From NCBI RefSeq assembly GCF_014805625.2, contig NW_023998431.1:4120168-4184167 (forward strand): a DNA stretch of 64,000 nucleotides. Reading direction: 5' to 3'. The DNA comes from Glossina fuscipes (lineage: Eukaryota > Arthropoda > Insecta > Diptera > Glossinidae). Position numbers and translations under genes: made by a program. A model generated the notes under the pieces. The model saw nothing but the letters and a program-made list of their open reading frames with translations. It was not told the origin of the DNA and made no database searches. Of the stretch, positions 1-11,139 are shown piece after piece. Positions within the stretch are counted from its first letter, which is position 1, and every line of letters begins with the position of its first letter.

Positions 1-743
1 CCTGTCAAATAAGCTTCGTTGTCCTTGGAATTGATTTCATGTGCCATTTTACTGGGCGGTGACGGCAGTACAGTGCTAGCTAATTTTGGAGACTCCCGAA
101 TTTCTTCAGAGTTACCGTTATTTTCTTTTTCCTCTTCCTCTTCTGATTCAGAAGTTTCCATTTTTCCATCTTCATATTTCCTATCAACAATATCGGAGCC
201 AGCGACTGCATCGTTAAGGAAACTAACAAAGGCTGCGCTCATTTTATAAGACGTGGGACTTCCTTTCTTTTTTTCTAAACTTTGACTTTTTTCCTCATCA
301 CTGACGTTTTTTTGCAATAATTCGCTGCTATTGCATTGGTGCAATTCCATCTCTTTTTTTTCAAATTTCTCACCTTTTTCGAAAAAGGATAAACGTTCCT
401 TTATCGAATTTCTAGCTGGTTTTGTAACAGGCGGCAGCAATAAAGCGTCACTTTCAAATTTTGCACGTAAGTCAGCGTTTGTGTTGCCTGCGCAATTGTT
501 ACCCGTTGCCGAATCTGCTTTCATCGCTGTAAGTTCCTCATCAGGACACGTTTCACAGCAATATTGATCATCTATTTCGGTTTCATAAAAGCTACCCGGC
601 GTGAGTTGAGATCCACATCGGGCACATCGCAGACAAGTGCGATGATAAACCTTCTCGCCTACCATCAAACGTTCAGCCAGAAAAACGGGTAATTTACATT
701 TACGACAAGGATCGCGTCTAGGCACGCCAACCACATGGGCCAT
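1..743 (-). CDS. MICAL-like: MICAL-like exon encoding the LIM domain and acidic tail (3'-partial)
   Basis: Read on the minus strand from 743, this exon is open for 247 codons to the window edge. It begins directly after an acceptor (TTTCTAG) with MAHVVGVPRRD. Residues 13-66 form one LIM zinc-binding domain: C13, C16, H34, C37, then C40, C43, C63, C66, giving the C-x2-C-x17-H-x2-C-x2-C-x2-C spacing. After it come a low-complexity Ser/Glu/Lys linker, SFLNDAVAGSDIV, and an acidic run (ESEEEEEKEN). In the family, CH + LIM MICAL-like proteins are cytoplasmic scaffolds that link Rab GTPases and actin to endosome recycling; they lack the FAD monooxygenase domain of MICAL. The upstream exon ends in phase 0, which fits this start, so the initial ATG is an internal Met and not the translation start. 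The C-terminal Rab-binding bMERB region would lie left of base 1. Two plus-strand ORFs here are shadows. Confidence 0.9.
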   Translation of the reverse strand, partial: MAHVVGVPRRDPCRKCKLPVFLAERLMVGEKVYHRTCLRCARCGSQLTPGSFYETEIDDQYCCETCPDEELTAMKADSATGNNCAGNTNADLRAKFESDALLLPPVTKPARNSIKERLSFFEKGEKFEKKEMELHQCNSSELLQKNVSDEEKSQSLEKKKGSPTSYKMSAAFVSFLNDAVAGSDIVDRKYEDGKMETSESEEEEEKENNGNSEEIRESPKLASTVLPSPPSKMAHEINSKDNEAYLT

Positions 744-1979
744 CTAGAAATTAAATAATGAAAAATAAATGAAATAGATAAACAATTTCGAACGAAAAAT
801 AGAAAAAAAAAAGAACAAAAAAAGACAGTTAGCATTAGTAGCTATTTTATCAAGTTAAAAAAAAAAAAAAAACCTGAGTCTCTGCTCCTTCGAAGCGAAT
901 TAGATATTTTTCTTAAAGTGCGTACTTTAAAAAATTTATATAACAATAAAAAGAAAATTTTTGAAAGTCTACTTTTATTTGCTTTGGTTAATCTAATTTC
1001 AAAGCATGTTTTTAGGCATTTAATCGAACGTTTATTATAAATACCGAAGAAGCATTTTATTTCAAGCCAATTAAAAACTAATATATATCTAATTAAACAG
1101 AATGAAGAGAAAGAAGAATTAAAAGGCCGTAAAGCAATGCTAAGAAAGATAAAAAGCGAAGAACTATGAAAAACTTAAATCTACAGTTATGTAACTCACA
1201 TACTCACGTCCTTAATCAAAAAGCGTTTATAGTTAGTACATACATATATAGTTTCGATTAAAAATTAACAGTGTGCACTAACCTGCTGAATAGTCCAATA
1301 ATTATGACGAGTCACACAACACAATGATGATTTTTGACAATAGAATTAACGCAAATATATATATATATATATAAACGATACGAAATCAACGTAAGCCAAA
1401 CTCGCTCACAAAAATGAAATTCTGCTTCTTCTGCACTTAATTTAACTTAAATTTAATTGTAATTTATACTAAATTGATTATAATTATAAACAATATAAAA
1501 CATATATAGATAAGAAAAATAAAAAAAAAAATTAAAGAAAAAAAAAAAAAAAAAAACAAACAAAACTGCTTAATTTGTTTTTACAAGCTTACAAATATAT
1601 AAATGGTGTGATGTATGAGATACTTGTGTTTACGCTATTTGTATAATTTGTTGCAATGATATTTTTTTCTTTTAACTGTGTTATGTGATCTTTTTTATTT
1701 GTATTTTTATTTTTTTTATTCATTTATTTCGCTTGTTTCTTGTTCTTTTGTGGAGGGATCTGGGTTCGGTTGTTTTGTTCATAAAGTGGATACGCTTGTA
1801 TGTATGTAAATATTCTTCAGTTGATTTTTGTCCTTTTTTTATGGTTTTGACAAACATGCAGTTGTTAATTACTTCGCTTTGTATATTTTAATTATTGTTG
1901 TTGTTGTTTTTAGCAAAATATTTCAGGTTTGTACTGGCCCATTATATCCAGACCTTTGTCATCCTGCGAAATAAAAGTA

Positions 1980-1982
<3 letters not shown>

Positions 1983-2012
<30 letters not shown>
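1983..2012. repeat. (GA)n microsatellite
   Basis: About 15 GA dinucleotides, followed by more GAGA-rich sequence to about 2050. It creates a spurious Arg-Glu repeat ORF. Confidence 0.95.
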
Positions 2013-2014
<2 letters not shown>

Positions 2015-2539
2015 CAGAGAGAAACATGGAGAGAAAGAGAGAGAGAGAAACGAAAAAAAAAAAAGAGAAAAGAAACGAAATATAGAAACAAATTTTCATA
2101 TATAAAATATTTCACTTCATCAATAATATTGTACGTAGTTAGTTAGTATGCAAATACGAAAGAGGGGAAGGAAAAAATTATTGAAAATTGTTCTATAGAA
2201 AGTTAGCGGCGTAAAAACGGCAAACATGCTAAGAAAACATAAGTGGAATTAGTATAGTACGACTTATAATAGTTACACAAAAACTACATTTTCACATACA
2301 CGTTATATAATAGCAGCAATAATATTAGCGATTGAAAACTATGACTCAAGTTTAATAGGTATGCATGTATGTATAACTTTTTAGAAATGTAAAAATCATT
2401 ATATTGGGTTATCCATCCGTTTTATGGTTCCGAAAATAAACGTAAATAAGAATCCTCTTCTGATTGAGATTTTAATTGAATTCTTTTTTGCGATATATTA
2501 TTTGGACCTTGCCATATTGCGGTGGAACGCAATACATAC

Positions 2540-2625
2540 GTAGCTGCACAGCGTACAGAAATTGTTAAAAAACTTATTATGAAAACAGTGAACCCTCGGT
2601 TACGTTCTGTGCGTGAGCGATGAAA
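2540..2625 (+). pseudogene. Relic of a mariner-type helix-turn-helix transposase N-terminus (DUF4817-like)
   Basis: One frame reads AQRTEIVK. After a single-frame shift the next reads TYYENSEPSVTFCA, followed by a stop. QRTEIVK-x-YYENS is the opening helix of the DUF4817 helix-turn-helix found in mariner-like transposases of insects. Both frames together cover only about 30 residues, and the rest of the transposase, including the DDE/D core, could not be followed in 2650-3100. It is an old, dead fragment; family assignment rests on this motif alone. Confidence 0.45.
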
Positions 2626-3994
2626 CTAATATTTGCTTAAATGACTTCGTAAGGAAGGAATGTTGTTCCCTTAGTGAAACGAGAAAACAGCTGGTGTTCT
2701 TAAAGGAGTTTTACAGGTATAAAAATTACTTTTGGGTGTGTTTTCTGGACTGAAAGTATCATTTTTGACCATAAAAATTGGGATGACCATAAATTGCAAT
2801 GGAGAACGCCAGAAAAATATGCTGACGAATTGATATCGACTTGGATGATATGAGGTTTTAACCAAAAAATCTTTTATGTGGTATTCGTGGGGTCATGAAA
2901 TGATTGCGAGAACAAGTCAACGACCATGTAATCTCCGAAAATGCTTAGGTAGGCTTGTCAGAAATATCATGCCATTTAAAGCTTTAGGCTTGTTATGTTG
3001 GGGTTAGGCTTGAGCACAGCATTGGCTTATTCGAATAAACCACAAATTCTCAATGACCTTATTCACCAATACTAATCAAGCGTTCACCGAAATAAGAGCA
3101 GATTTATTTGTATTTCAAGATTGAATGTTTACTAAAAGTTCAGAGCCATTTTTAAATAAAATGGGCATTAACCAAAATCTAAAACAAAAGGAAATTCGTG
3201 TTAATATCTTCTAGCGTTTAGTTATTATATATTACAAAAAAATTTAAAATAATTGTTGTTTTTTCTCATTGTACGAGAATTAATCCAAATCAAGTTTATT
3301 TTATAGAAATTATTATCTAGCTTCGATACTTGGTTTTGAATAAGAGGCCATTAAGCAGATCATGCAAACCCAAGGTAATCTTAACGTGCTTAAATCATTC
3401 AATCTTCATCCTTAACATAGGCAATAAAATATATGATTGAATATTTGTTTATGCTTTGTTGTCTGCTTGTGTACGTGTGCGAACAATTGCAACCATGTAA
3501 TAATAGTGTATGTACCCGCTTTCTGCCCAAAGAACTTTCGATGCATATATTTTTTGATTTCGTCTGGATCATCTGCCTCAATTTACGTATCTCACTGTAA
3601 CTTTCATTTAAGAGTAAGGAGCCCTTCTTTGCTTTACTTATGTCACTTCACACTCACCTTCCCTAGTACGAAATTCTGAAAAGAACCAATTATGGCTCGT
3701 TCGAGTGTGCCGATTATGCTCGTATAGTGGCCGCTTAAACAGCTCAAACGTCCTATTGATTGATCAAAATATGATCTAAGATTTCACTGGACAAACGCTT
3801 GGGGCTTGGAGCGTATTCGTACGAAAAAACAGCTTTAAAAACTTTTCACGTTGAAATGACGAAAAATTAACGAAACGCAAGTTTGAGATCTTACATACAT
3901 TACTGAATATGTTATTGAAAATAGGGTTGGCTTTCCACCTCACCAAGTCGCCGAGTCGAGAAACTTTCAACTTTCTATCTTACATAATTTACAA

Positions 3995-4228
3995 GTCATG
4001 GGCCAAAACCCATCAATATTTACTTAGAGAGCTGTGGGCGTGCTCCTTTGAACAATATAATCATTTTTCAGTACCAACTTACGTATTAGTGCTTCCAGTA
4101 TCTCTGCCAAATTTGAAGTAAATATTGTCAATTATTTTTGCGACAGGGAGAGTGCCAGTAATACACATTCTCCGAAACGGACAGACATGGCTAGATCAAT
4201 TCAGAAATTGACGCTGATACATACAAAT
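3995..4228 (+). mobile_element. Family B interspersed repeat, copy 1
   Basis: It carries the family B landmarks in order: GGGCGTGCTCC, a GTACCAACTTACG segment, TCTCTGCCAAATTTGAAG, GCGACAGG, GGACAGACATGGCTAGATC and TTGACGCTGATA. A SINE follows within about 5 bp of its 3' end. The autonomous partner is unknown. Confidence 0.55.
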
Positions 4229-4230
4229 CT

Positions 4231-4390
4231 GCCTGAGTGGCTGAGGGTTAGGAATCTCAGCTAGCAACTCAATCGTCGTGGGTTCGAATCTCAAGTGCGG
4301 TAGAGTTTTTAATAAAAGCCATTGCTGGTGCTTTTAAAAGTAATTTTAGAATTTATTTCCCTGGCGGAATTTATTAATATTATAATAATT
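4231..4390 (+). mobile_element. SINE type a, full-length, tRNA(Ser/Leu)-derived
   Basis: The head GCCTGAGTGGCTGAGGG contains an A-box-like TGGCTGAGGGTTAGG. The B box GGGTTCGAATC follows about 50 bp later, with a long variable-arm-like segment between, as in class-II tRNAs. The body ends with AGAATTTATTTCCCTGGCGG and a short ATT/AAT tail. RNA polymerase III promoter elements are internal. Flanking GATACATAC/GATATATAT may be a worn target-site duplication. It cannot be a functional tRNA because no acceptor stem pairs. Confidence 0.75.
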
Positions 4391-4914
4391 GATATATATG
4401 GAGAGGATGAATAGACAGAACGCCAGAGCAGAAACTGATCAGCAGAAAATTTCGTTTCGGCGTTTTAGTATCACGTTCTGAAAGGCCAATAGGAGTTGAT
4501 AAAGGCAAAACGAAGCAAACGGTCGAATGACAATTCACTGAGAAAGATTACTGAGAGTTTCAATCTATTGCATTCTACTGTTCTTGATAACATTTTTATG
4601 CACTATAAAAAAGTCAACATTTGTTTTGACAATAAGAATTCCTTGCGAATCACACAATATATATGGATGCCTCACATGTCAAATCGATTAACTTCATAAA
4701 ATAAGAAGTTGAGAAAAATAATAAAATATTATAAATAATTCATTATTCAGCGGCAAAACGATTTTGTCATTTAGTGATGTTAATACATCTTATTAGAGAA
4801 ATTCGTTTTGAGTATGTACCGTTGGGAGCTAATCAAGTGCTTTCATTATTAAGTTTAATAAAATTCCAAAAATGGAGTTAATCGATTTGGCAAGTGAAGC
4901 ATTCATATATATGT

Positions 4915-4916
<2 letters not shown>

Positions 4917-4945
<29 letters not shown>

Positions 4946-4962
4946 CCACGTGTTTACAAATT

Positions 4963-4995
<33 letters not shown>
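4917..4995. repeat. T29 and A26 runs in inverted arrangement
   Basis: T(29) at 4917-4945 and T(9)A(26) at 4961-4995 could form a hairpin in single strand. They may be the tails of two oppositely inserted retroposed sequences, or instability at a homopolymer. The length is uncertain because such runs are error-prone in sequencing. Confidence 0.6.
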
Positions 4996-5569
4996 CGAAA
5001 CAGGGAAGATTCCCTTCAAGCGGCGCATGTAACTGCAGAAGTGCGTAGCGTTTATTATTATTCGCATCTCGCATTTCGGGCTTTGTTACATTTCTACATT
5101 TTTCTGTCGACGAACAGGCAAGGCACTTAATTTTTTAAAATGCATACGAAATTGTTTTTTTTTTTTTTGTTCTCCTAAAAAAAAAAAACAGCTCACACAA
5201 ATCATTACAAAAAAGTCCAAATGAAGCTCATTCCATCTTATATGTTAATTAATCCTAAAAATAGTACTTCAGCACTTTGGGTCATTTTTTTTTTTCATTT
5301 TTACAAATATACATATAAATGTTGGTTGGCATTTTGTCACGCGATCTTTAATGTTGGAAAATACGTGACACATTATCAAGTGCTAAAATATATTTAGCGA
5401 GTATCTACTTAAAAATTTCTAAATGCTTTTAAATATCTACAAAAACAAATATATATATATATATATACGAAAAAAAAGAACATAAATAACAAGATATCGA
5501 CAAAAAACATTGAAAAGAATTATACAGACGGGATGGAGAAAAAGTTTTTTTTTTTTTTTTTTTTTTTTT

Positions 5570-5669
5570 NNNNNNNNNNNNNNNNNNNNNNNNNNNNNNN
5601 NNNNNNNNNNNNNNNNNNNNNNNNNNNNNNNNNNNNNNNNNNNNNNNNNNNNNNNNNNNNNNNNNNNNN
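5570..5669. other. Assembly gap of exactly 100 N
   Basis: The gap lies between a T run (5545-5569) and an (AAT)n tract (5670-5690). The round length of 100 suggests a placeholder, so the true distance is unknown. The AAT side resembles the tail of a type-a SINE, so a SINE may be hidden in the gap. Confidence 0.97.
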
Positions 5670-6189
5670 AATAATAATAATAATAATAACAAATAAGGAA
5701 ACTATATTTGACTCTGGCCAAGTCTTCGACGCCGATTCACTTTATTTAAAAAACAACTATCAAAGTTGCATTCGGCGCGGTCCGAATCTCGCATACCCAC
5801 CACTATGTTTTTCTCTAAGTTTCTTTCGAATCTCTTTTATTTGATACCCATATCGCTTGTATTATTAAGAAAAAATTAATCGCGGCGTCTCTCACATTCA
5901 TCTTAGAATGAATCCACTTTTATGCAGACAATAGATTTTGATTTGAGGAATGTACAAAATTATTCTAAATATTCTAACTTGTTCGTGTTATGGTAAATAA
6001 ACATTAAATCTAAAAAAAAAGATAGAAGAAAGATAATTTAACCGCTTGTGTGGGCGCGGCCGGTTCTCTCCATTTTTACACGTAAAGCGTGGAGTGTTTC
6101 GCAAAGTAGATGTGGAAAATTTCAGATTTCTAGCTTTTATAATTTCTGAATAAAGAAATAGCAAAAACCCACAAATTTTTGTTAAGAAA

Positions 6190-6425
6190 AGCGGCGCTTT
6201 TGCTCTGACTTATTTGGACCATCTTCAATGCCAACCTGCCTGCGGGAACTTCCAATGTTTCTTCCAAACTTAAAGTCGGTATCTTCATTTATGCGACGAC
6301 CAGAAGAGTGCCGACAACGCTCACCACACAGACACACAGACTGAGAGACATCGCTAACTCAACTCAGAATTTCATGTTGATCAAGAATATATATACTTTA
6401 TTGGGTGGTCTCTGAAGCTTATTCT
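6190..6425 (+). mobile_element. Family B interspersed repeat, copy 2
   Basis: It shows ACCTGCCTGCGGGAACTTCC, TTTCTTCCAAACTTAAAGTC, GGTATCTTCATTT, GCGACGACC, then CACACAGACACACAG and the diagnostic TGTTGATCAAGAATATATAT. It is one of the better-preserved copies at its 3' end. Confidence 0.6.
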
Positions 6426-6472
6426 TGAGTGTTACACACATTATGATTATTTCTCCATTTTCCAGTAGTGGA

Positions 6473-6475
<3 letters not shown>

Positions 6476-6508
<33 letters not shown>
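6476..6508. repeat. Poly(A) run, 33 nt
   Basis: An uninterrupted A tract, preceded by GGATAT. It separates two B-family segments. Confidence 0.95.
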
Positions 6509-6510
<2 letters not shown>

Positions 6511-6589
6511 GGGAAAAAAGATTTTTTCCCCCATTTTTTACACTCACTGTAGCATCATCTTCACATGTCCGTTGGAACTGTTATCGTTG

Positions 6590-6725
6590 CTTACGAGAAG
6601 TCATAAAAAAGTGCAACTTAATAGCTTTGATCCATTTTACGTACCAACCTGCGTCTGCGGCGTATCAAGAACTTTCAATATTTCTCCTAAATTTGATATC
6701 GATATCGTAATTTTTGCAGCCCAAT
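6590..6725 (+). mobile_element. Family B interspersed repeat, copy 3 (partial)
   Basis: It carries GTACCAACCTGCGTCTGCGG, CAAGAACTTTCAATATTTCTC, TAAATTTGATATCGATATCG and TTTTTGCAGCC, which match the middle of copies 1 and 2. The conserved 3' end is missing. Confidence 0.5.
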
Positions 6726-6839
6726 ATATTGTTCATTAAAGATGATACTAATAAAAAATATTTTTTTGTTGCTTTGACTGATCACTCCGTGGATATTCCC
6801 CTTTTTTGCAACACGAAGACGATCCGAAACAAATGAGGA

Positions 6840-7000
6840 AAGAAGAAGAAACAAAGATATATGAAGAGGGGAGAGGATGTGGTGAACACAGTCTGGTGAG
6901 GGTTGTGCCCAATCGATAAATGTTATATCTTTAACGATTGAGCAGTCACTAATTACAGCTAGGTCTACCGCACTACGATTCTTACTTCGACCACCGACCT
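6840..7000 (-). mobile_element. SINE type b, degenerate body
   Basis: It aligns by eye with the better copy at 35075-35248: GAAGAAGAAA, then GTGCCCAATCG, TGTTATATCTTTAACG, CAGTCACTAATTACAGCTA and GGTCTACCGCACTACGATTC. The last string is the reverse complement of the end of the tRNA-like head. The head itself is eroded. Confidence 0.45.
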
Positions 7001-7494
7001 GAACGGAATAATAACGTTACGACGAGCAAGAATGTTTCCTAATAAAAACTTTCGGCCATTACTAGCAAAATGGTGAAAAATACCGCAATAACCCGATGTA
7101 AGGAGTAATGAGAAATCTTTCAAAGGGTTTTTGCATAAACAGCTCTTAAGCTACAAGCTTTGGAATTAAGTGGGAGGATAATTCCATCATGCTAGAAATA
7201 AGGTAAGTTTGCATATCATTAATGAAAACATAAGTTGAAATTTCATTATTTCTTCCATTATCAAATGTTGTTAAAGGCTTGTTGTTCTCAAGTACGGAAA
7301 TTTATTGTTTAGTTTTCTATTTGTTTTTCTTTAAGGAATAACAATAACAATAGGTATAGCGTAAGGTTGATAGAGATGATGGAGCATGCATGCTGCACGA
7401 AAATCTAGGAACATATAAGGATGAGGAATACATTCATTTTGTCAAAACGCTTGCAACACTTAGAAGGAAGCATGAGAGACCTCACAAAATATAT

Positions 7495-7725
7495 ATATGC
7501 TTGATCTTGAGCATCAATTTCTAAATCGACTTAAGCATGTCCGTCTTTCCATCTGTGCAATGTTTGCTCTAAACATTCTCCTGGCCGTAAAAATGAAGCT
7601 ATCGACTTCAAATTTGGCAGAAACGTTACAAGTTTTTGCATGCAGGTTGGTATTGAAAATGGGCCAAACCGCTCGAAGGACACATCCACAACGTCACGTT
7701 AACTGAGAACATCTCTGTTTTTCAA
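7495..7725 (-). mobile_element. Family B interspersed repeat, copy in minus orientation
   Basis: Reading the other strand gives the same order: GATCAAG near 7500, TTAAGCATGTCCGTC-type primer segment, TTCAAATTTGGCAGAAACG, GCATGCAGGTTGGTA and GGGCCAAACCGCTC. The apparent ORF of 69 codons here is repeat sequence, not a gene. Confidence 0.5.
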
Positions 7726-7779
7726 ATGCAATAAAAAATTTGTCTTTCTTACTAATAAGCTATAAAAAATGAAGTGAAA

Positions 7780-8110
7780 ACAAGTGACCACGCCTTTCCA
7801 GTATTATAGTATCAAAATTGAACACTTTTTCAATACCTTTATGACGCGCAGAAACATATAAAGTCGCGGCGAGTTTCAAATTTGGAATGCATCGAAATAT
7901 GTCCGCCTGTTCGTCGGTGCAACTGTGTAGTAGTATCTGTGGCAACTGTGCAACTGTGTAGTAGCATCTGTGGTAAACTTCTCGCTTTAGCGGTAATGGA
8001 GATATCTTCGTCACCAAATTTGCAAAAGAATTTTGAAGTGACCCGAACTTTTCAAAGAACACGCCTACAACACCCACGCGCCTGTGCTACAAAAACGTTT
8101 ATTTTGAAAA
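7780..8110 (-). mobile_element. B-like repeat with an internal 30-bp duplication
   Basis: The segment TGCAACTGTG(C)AACTGTGTAGTAG...ATCTGTGG is present twice in a row (about 7918-7972). Around it are TTTGGAATGCATCGAAATATG, a GTCCGCCTGTTCGTC-type stretch, CACCAAATTTGCAAAAG and the GAACACGCCTACAAC end. It resembles family B in layout but is diverged. Both overlapping ORFs here lie inside the repeat. Confidence 0.4.
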
Positions 8111-8380
8111 TAAAAAAAAATCAGCCGCGCCCACTCCATACTATAGAGCATAAAAATTTAGTTCTTTCATTTTTTTTGTCTTTTTAAGGACAACGGTGAC
8201 GAGCATAAAAGATTCGGTCACAACCGGATATAATTTTCTCACTCGTTTTCCTTCAATTTTAGTTATAACAAAGAGAATCTATCGTATAACCATTTGTACA
8301 ACTTTACATCACCTTTGAAAAATTGAAATATTTTGCTGATAATAATTTTAAGAATTTAAATATGCACCGCTTCTAGCACA

Positions 8381-8740
8381 AGGGTATATTAAGTTGGTGT
8401 GAATGTATGCAACACCCAGAAAGACTTGAAATAGACGCACTGATGGATTCAGAAAGTAGCTCTTGCCTGTCTGCCCGTCCGTCCATCTGTCTTCTTTTCA
8501 TATTCCCAAGCTAACGATCGCAAATTTTAGAGACATTTTAATGGAATTCGTTACAACGAGGACATGTTTTGGGGCAAGAACGAATGCTATTGAAAATGGT
8601 TCAAATTTGACCATTTTTCGATCAGGTCTCATAGAATGTTTTTTTTTTTTAAAAAAGTCGCTAAATGTATAAATGTATTAAGCGATATAGTGTAGGGTAT
8701 TTAGTGATGGGACCTGGTCCATTATAGTGTTTTTACGCTC
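8381..8740 (+). mobile_element. Family A interspersed repeat, copy A1
   Basis: A reference copy for the family. It opens with AGGGTATATTAAG and GTATGCAACACCCAGAAAG. It continues with a CCGTCCATCTGTC tract, GATCGCAAATTTTAGAGACA, TTTTGGGGCAAGAACGAATG, CTATTGAAAATGG and GTAGGGTATTTAGTGATGGG. It closes with ATTATAGTGTTTTTACG. It is non-coding. The class (MITE, Helitron-like or SINE) is not decided by the sequence; I saw no convincing terminal inverted repeat. Confidence 0.65.
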
Positions 8741-9249
8741 TCTTGCTCGTAATTACGTTCTCCTTAAAAGTTGATGACATTCCTCGCACTTACAAAGCAT
8801 TGCTTTGTTTCTGATTTCACAAGGGCAGTGCATGCGTGCTCTGCTGTCGCCAATTTAAAAGATTGATCAGTTGAAATATTAAAAAAAAAAAAAAAAGGAA
8901 GGAGAAAGGAGATTGTCTTGTATTATAATCTTGAAAAAATAAGAAGTTTTTTTCTCAAAACTTGATAACGGATTTATTGATTTTTATTTATTTTTATGGA
9001 CAACACGACCACAGGAACAATTGAATTGAAAAAGTCAAAGTTTAAGACACGAATAAAAAGCGGCAAGAATAAAGTAAATGACATAAAACTTGAATAGAGG
9101 TCAAGTTATTATAAGTTTATAATTTTACTATGTAAAGATTCATTTCATGCCATCAACAGATAACGTTACGAAGATAAGAGTGAAGGGAAATTGGACAACG
9201 GTGTACACCTTGAAATAAATTTTAGAGATTTATGGGCTCGTACAAAGTA

Positions 9250-9585
9250 GGTATTAAGTTTGTACGGATGTATGCAACACGTACAACGACTTGAAATAAA
9301 TACAACTTTTATTCGAAGCTTGTCCAGTCCATCTGCTCATCTTGTTACCTAGTATTAAAACTGCAGGTCGCAATTTTTGACATGTTTTAATGAGACTTGA
9401 CACACTAACCTGTTTTGGCCCAAGAACGAAGGCTATTTTGAAAATGCGGCGAATCGCACACATTTTCGTCCTTTCCCAATATAACGCCTTATTTTGAGAA
9501 GTCGTTGTATGAAAAACTGTGCGGTGGTGCAGCATATTAAATAGTAAGTCATGGTCCACTATATATAGTATTTTTACTTGTTTTG
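9250..9585 (+). mobile_element. Family A interspersed repeat, copy A2
   Basis: Landmarks present: TTTGTACGGATGTATGCAAC, CTGCAGGTCGCAATTTTTGAC, TGTTTTGGCCCAAGAACG, ATATAACGCCTTATTTTGAG, GAAAAACTGTGCGGTGGTG and the AGTATTTTTACTTG end. Only about 510 bp separate it from copy A1 in the same orientation. Confidence 0.65.
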
Positions 9586-11103
9586 CTGTTTTAATAATTA
9601 AAAAAAAAAAAAAAACAAAAAAAAAATTTAAATGAATTTATCGACAATTCCCCAATTTGTTTCACTGGAGAATTTTGCAAAAGTATTGCAAAGGAAGATA
9701 ATCATAGGGCTCTAATCGTGGACCGTTTTGAAAAGCGGTCTTTCAAAGGCAGCTTGTTTACAATTTTTTTTTGCTATAAAAATACCGTTCTATATTCAAA
9801 TATGAATAAGGGGGCCAACCTTGCTGCATCTGCCAAGAAGAGCATGCCTCGAAAATTTGTCATTTTTTAGCAGAATTTATAAAAAACGTCAAAAAGTTGA
9901 TCTCAAACTTTTCATTTCTTAGCAAAAGCACCGACACTTACCTACTAAGCGTTCATCTTACACGTTCATCTTAACAAATTTTGCTTTTGATAATGTTAGT
10001 GTATTAGAAGTGAACTAGAACTAGAACAGCGAATACGTGAGCCTGCAAATTCCCCGCCGGCACCTATTTCACTCACAGATAGTTCTCGGTGAATCAAAGA
10101 AAAAATTTTCCTTAAATAATGAATTTTCTTTAGCTATTGGAATTGGTTCAAAAGATCTACTAAGACGATAAAAAAAAACACATTTTTAAAAAATATGTAC
10201 AGTGGTGTCACCCCTTAAGACGGTAAGTTCGTAAGTGATTACATCTGAAGTCGCATCCATTTAATATCATTTTTAAAGTCTTTCAGAAGACCATCGAATA
10301 TAATGATGATGATGATAAAAGTGAAATAACTACGCCTGTCCGAGAATCGGATATATTTAGGAATTTTGAAAAGTGCAGAAAACACTGAAAACTGAATGTT
10401 CCTTCATTATGATCTTTGTAGATTTGATTCGAGAATGAGAAAAAATACAAAAAATAATGAAAAAACAAAAACTTGGAAAACAAGACCGAAACGGATGAAG
10501 AGTAACACACACATACAACACATCAACTCAATAAGTCTTCAAAAATGATTTTATACACCTTTTTTATGTTGGTGTGAAACCGCTGTCGGCCAGAGCATTC
10601 AGTACTATCGATGTTCGTCCGACGCCTTTTCAAATTAGCAAACTACCGATAATTTGTTGTTTTCGGCATCGAAAACTTCCCGTAACTTGTTTGAAGCCTA
10701 TGCTGAATTTAAAAGGTAGTTTCCCTCATCAATCCTCGCCAATCTTTTCACTCAGTTCACGAAATCCCAGTTTTCGCATTGTATTTGAAAATTAGCAAAG
10801 TGATGCCACTAGGCCAGCTATAACTTATAAACTAACGGGCGCAATATCATGAAATTTTGAAGGTTGCTACTGTTTAGAAATCATATCGATCGCCGTGTAA
10901 GTATCAAACCGGAGGCTTATTGAATCGTCTCGTATAATCTTTCACTTCTTGTGCGTGAACTAGAAGTAACTTCAGTTCATAGGCATATCCTCCATAAACA
11001 TATCCAAACGAATTTCACAGGAAAAATTTTAATATACTTAAAGCAATCAAGGTCAAAAGACAATTCAATCATTAAATTTATCAGTTAAGTTAAACGAGTC
11101 AAT

Positions 11104-11139
11104 GAGCAGACGAGCGGACGAGCGGACGAGCGAACGAGC
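11104..11139. repeat. 8-bp tandem repeat, GAGCGGAC unit
   Basis: About 4.5 units of GAGC(A/G)(G/A)AC in an otherwise AT-rich stretch. It is G-rich and not a common fly microsatellite unit. Confidence 0.9.

Noticed and set aside
19..567. Two plus-strand ORFs of 76 and 78 codons
   Set aside because: They are antisense shadows of the LIM exon, rich in Ser/Phe as expected from Glu/Lys-rich coding on the other strand.
4231..4310. Possible functional tRNA-Ser/Leu gene
   Set aside because: A and B boxes are present, but there is no acceptor-stem pairing or 3' end, and the same head recurs with a SINE body and AAT tail.
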